A stretch of DNA of 7,073 nucleotides from CAYHGV01 sp964356135 (GTDB lineage Bacteria > Hydrothermota > Tepidihabitantia > CAYHGV01): contig CAYHGV010000121.1 of assembly GCA_964356135.1 (NCBI GenBank), positions 1-7,073 of the forward strand, written 5' to 3'. Below, in pieces: positions 4,904 to 7,073 of this stretch; positions within the stretch are counted from its first letter, which is position 1, and every line of letters starts with the position of its first letter. The notes beneath the pieces are model-generated. The model was not told the DNA's origin. It saw only the letters and a program-made list of their open reading frames with translations, and ran no database searches. A program made the translations under genes and the position numbers.

Positions 4904-7073
4904 ATGAAAAGCTTATTAAAAGTAGCAATAGTGACGTTGGTGTTGAGTCCCAGCCTGGCTTTGGCAAGTTCCTATAAAACAGAGGGAATCAATGCAGGCT
5001 TTGCCGCCGCCGGCACCTACTACAAAGGCTATGCATATGTCTTCTATGTATTTGAACCTTACGAAAACCATATCGACTACGGTTGGTTTCACCTTGAAGA
5101 CGATGGAAGCATAAAAGCAATAGGTGCCGCTGCATACGGAAGCGGAAATGAATTAACAAACGACCAACTTGCCTGTTGCGTGTTCCAGGATAAGGTATAT
5201 TTCTTCTGGCGCAGTTACTTTGACCAAAAGATTTACTACGATGCGTTTGACGGCTCCCACTGGAGCGGAAAAACGAAAATTGGTTCATCAACCAAATCCT
5301 ATCCTTTCGGAATGGCGGTTGCGGTGCTCAATGACAAGTTGTACCTGTTTTACCAGGACACCGATAATATCAAGTGGATGGCTACCTCGGACGGGAAGAA
5401 TTGGAGTTCGCCCGTTTATGTAGATGTGTACGGCCAGAAGTATTACACGGGCGGGAATATTGCGGCCGCCCCTTATTTTCAGAAATACGGCGACGGCAGC
5501 CAGCAGCAGCGCATCCTCCTTGCCTGGCCGAATGCCAACTATACCAAAATTGAGGTGCTCGACTGTTATTTGTACCGGGACGAGGTACATTTCGTCTACG
5601 AGTCCCTCGATCAATATGCTACCGGGGTCGCGCTGGCAGAGGGTTCGGTGAATGGCGGGGGCACGGGCAAGAACACGGTCCAGATATTCGCGCTGGGGAA
5701 GAAAGACCCCTGGACAGGAAAGATGCCGTACATGCGTGCCGAGTATCAAAACGATGCATACGGTGGAAGTTTCTCCGGCTGGGAAACGGTCGGTTCCTTG
5801 ACGCCCGGACAAAACATGTCCTCTTCCTGGTTGGTTCCATCGATAGCGACCAACTACCGGGTCTTCGGCACCAATGCCCTCAATCTTCGCCAGGAGATAT
5901 GGATGCTCTACCCCTGGAAGTGCATCCGCTGGGATTCTGACCAGTATGTGATGGTCAACGACACTTCGCTCGCACTCACCGACGATTCCTACAAGGCGAA
6001 CTGGACGCTCTTAGGCGTAATCGAAGGGCCGCCGCCCTATGCTTTGAACGGCCGCGACCCCACCGATGACCAGACTGTCCAATCCTACTCGGAGCTCGAC
6101 TACACGGTCGAGACCGATACCGCCTGGAACAACACCTGTACAACATCGGCTGAGTTCTTCGTTTCGCTCGGTGGACCGGGCGAGGAATGGCCCGGTGCGG
6201 GCGTCAGCTACACCTACGGTCTCGAGCATGAATTCGGTCAGACGACAACTCACCACACCCGGTTGACTGAATCAGTAATGCCGACCGGCGATACATCAAA
6301 ATTCTGGGCATACCGTTTCTATTTGCGGCCGACTTTGCGCGGTCTGAAATATGAAATCCGAGACTGGAAAGGCAACAGTCTGGGCCGCTATGCCCATATT
6401 TTTTCGATTTCCGATGTTGACTTCCACTGCGACCCCATCAATCTCAGAGATTCTCTGCCCTATCATTCGCACATCTGGGACCCGACGACCTATATGAACC
6501 GGCACCTCAGCGCCGATACCTCTCATTACTCGATTAAGGCAAAGCGAAGCATGGGCTGGGCGGTGGGAACCAAGGTTGAACTCGAAATCACCACCGACAA
6601 GCAGGTCAGTTCATCGCAATCGCATACCAACACGATTAAGATCGAAGCGGGGATGGAGCATGTCTTCGACATCAGCGTCCAGGGTTCGGTTTCGATTGAG
6701 CAGAGCGTGACGACCGATTCGATCTACGGGGTTACGGTGATGAACCAGAGTCCGAACCCCCGGCCCGGACAGACCGGTGACATCAAATCCTTTACCTTCA
6801 TCCCTTACTGGCTTGAAGCCAAGGATTCGGTTCCTTACTGGATTCCTCAGGATTTCAAGGGTCAGAGACCCTGGTGCATCACCTACGAGGTTACCGAGGT
6901 CAAATACAACACAGGTGCGGCCGACCTTGCCGAAGAAAAATCGCTACCTTCTTTGAATCTCTATGCGATTTCGCCGAACCCTGCCGGTTCCGATGTTACG
7001 ATGCGATATGCGTTGCCAGAAAATATGAAACTAACGCTCAAAATCTATGACGCCACCGGAAGATTGATTAAGG
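4904..7073 (+). CDS. Large secreted multidomain surface protein, C-terminus cut by window edge
   Basis: The frame is open for 723 codons to the window edge from ATG at 4904, with GGAGGG just upstream. Residues 1-21 (MKSLLKVA..LALA) are a signal peptide with likely cleavage before SSYKTEG. Residues ~28-330 resemble a beta-propeller: repeated strands such as YKGYAYVFYVF, DKVYFFWRSYF, DKLYLFYQDT, and Asp/Gly/Trp turns FDGSHWSGKT (W120) and SDGKNWSSP (W167) reminiscent of sialidase-type BNR repeats. No sialidase catalytic set was recognised. Residues ~400-476 and ~556-639 are two similar Ser/Thr-rich beta segments (see findings). Residues ~684-723 begin a Por-secretion-type sorting tail: NLYAISPNPAG, MRYALPE, LTLKIYDATGRLIK. 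About 40-50 further residues would complete such a tail. It is the third gene of the operon, 29 bases after the barrel gene. Its function is unknown; binding or attacking an external target is conceivable. Confidence 0.85.
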   Translation, partial: MKSLLKVAIVTLVLSPSLALASSYKTEGINAGFAAAGTYYKGYAYVFYVFEPYENHIDYGWFHLEDDGSIKAIGAAAYGSGNELTNDQLACCVFQDKVYFFWRSYFDQKIYYDAFDGSHWSGKTKIGSSTKSYPFGMAVAVLNDKLYLFYQDTDNIKWMATSDGKNWSSPVYVDVYGQKYYTGGNIAAAPYFQKYGDGSQQQRILLAWPNANYTKIEVLDCYLYRDEVHFVYESLDQYATGVALAEGSVNGGGTGKNTVQIFALGKKDPWTGKMPYMRAEYQNDAYGGSFSGWETVGSLTPGQNMSSSWLVPSIATNYRVFGTNALNLRQEIWMLYPWKCIRWDSDQYVMVNDTSLALTDDSYKANWTLLGVIEGPPPYALNGRDPTDDQTVQSYSELDYTVETDTAWNNTCTTSAEFFVSLGGPGEEWPGAGVSYTYGLEHEFGQTTTHHTRLTESVMPTGDTSKFWAYRFYLRPTLRGLKYEIRDWKGNSLGRYAHIFSISDVDFHCDPINLRDSLPYHSHIWDPTTYMNRHLSADTSHYSIKAKRSMGWAVGTKVELEITTDKQVSSSQSHTNTIKIEAGMEHVFDISVQGSVSIEQSVTTDSIYGVTVMNQSPNPRPGQTGDIKSFTFIPYWLEAKDSVPYWIPQDFKGQRPWCITYEVTEVKYNTGAADLAEEKSLPSLNLYAISPNPAGSDVTMRYALPENMKLTLKIYDATGRLIK

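Noticed and set aside
5260..5430. Sialidase enzyme annotation for the third operon gene
   Set aside because: Only two Asp/Gly/Trp turns resemble BNR repeats, and no arginine triad or other catalytic set could be recognised, so an enzymatic call is not supported.
5288..5812. 174-codon minus-strand frame opposite the large secreted protein gene
   Set aside because: It is antisense to a 723-codon open frame that has a signal peptide, propeller-like repeats and a sorting tail.

Overview
The window looks like a piece of a bacterial chromosome from a Gram-negative (diderm) lineage. Two pieces of evidence point that way: exported proteins with type IX-secretion-style (Por/FlgD-like) C-terminal tails, and a predicted outer-membrane beta-barrel. 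Clear AGGAGG-type ribosome binding sites precede four of the five genes. Together with moderate GC and AT-rich spacers this suggests the FCB superphylum or a neighbouring candidate phylum (WOR-3, KSB1, Zixibacteria or similar). That placement is inference; there is no rRNA or marker gene to settle it. No tRNA, rRNA, CRISPR array, transposase or phage gene was seen.

Left part, minus strand (1-1926): The left edge cuts a B12-binding-domain/radical SAM protein that starts with GTG at 602 and has the Cx3Cx2C cluster motif. A 336-bp AT-rich spacer follows, with degenerate CTAAATC/GATTTAG repeats and a 7-bp hairpin. Next is a complete gene (939-1910, TTG start, perfect Shine-Dalgarno) for a periplasmic ABC-type substrate-binding protein of the TrpX/PF04392 kind. 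No permease or ATPase gene lies beside it.

Divergent control region (1927-2252): About 325 bp without a convincing gene. It holds an 8-bp stem-loop, a long-spaced inverted repeat, and a TTGACA-based promoter candidate driving the genes to the right.

Right part, plus strand (2253-7073): Three tightly spaced genes, with gaps of 24 and 29 bp, form a probable operon for cell-surface proteins. The first is a secreted beta-propeller with seven Trp-bearing repeats plus one degenerate repeat and a C-terminal sorting tail. The second is an outer-membrane beta-barrel of 283 residues. The third is a very large exported protein, running off the right edge after 723 codons. It has an N-terminal propeller-like region, two apparently duplicated Ser/Thr-rich beta segments, and the start of another sorting tail. 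The likely theme is export to, and display on, the outer surface. The substrate or partner of these proteins cannot be read from the sequence.
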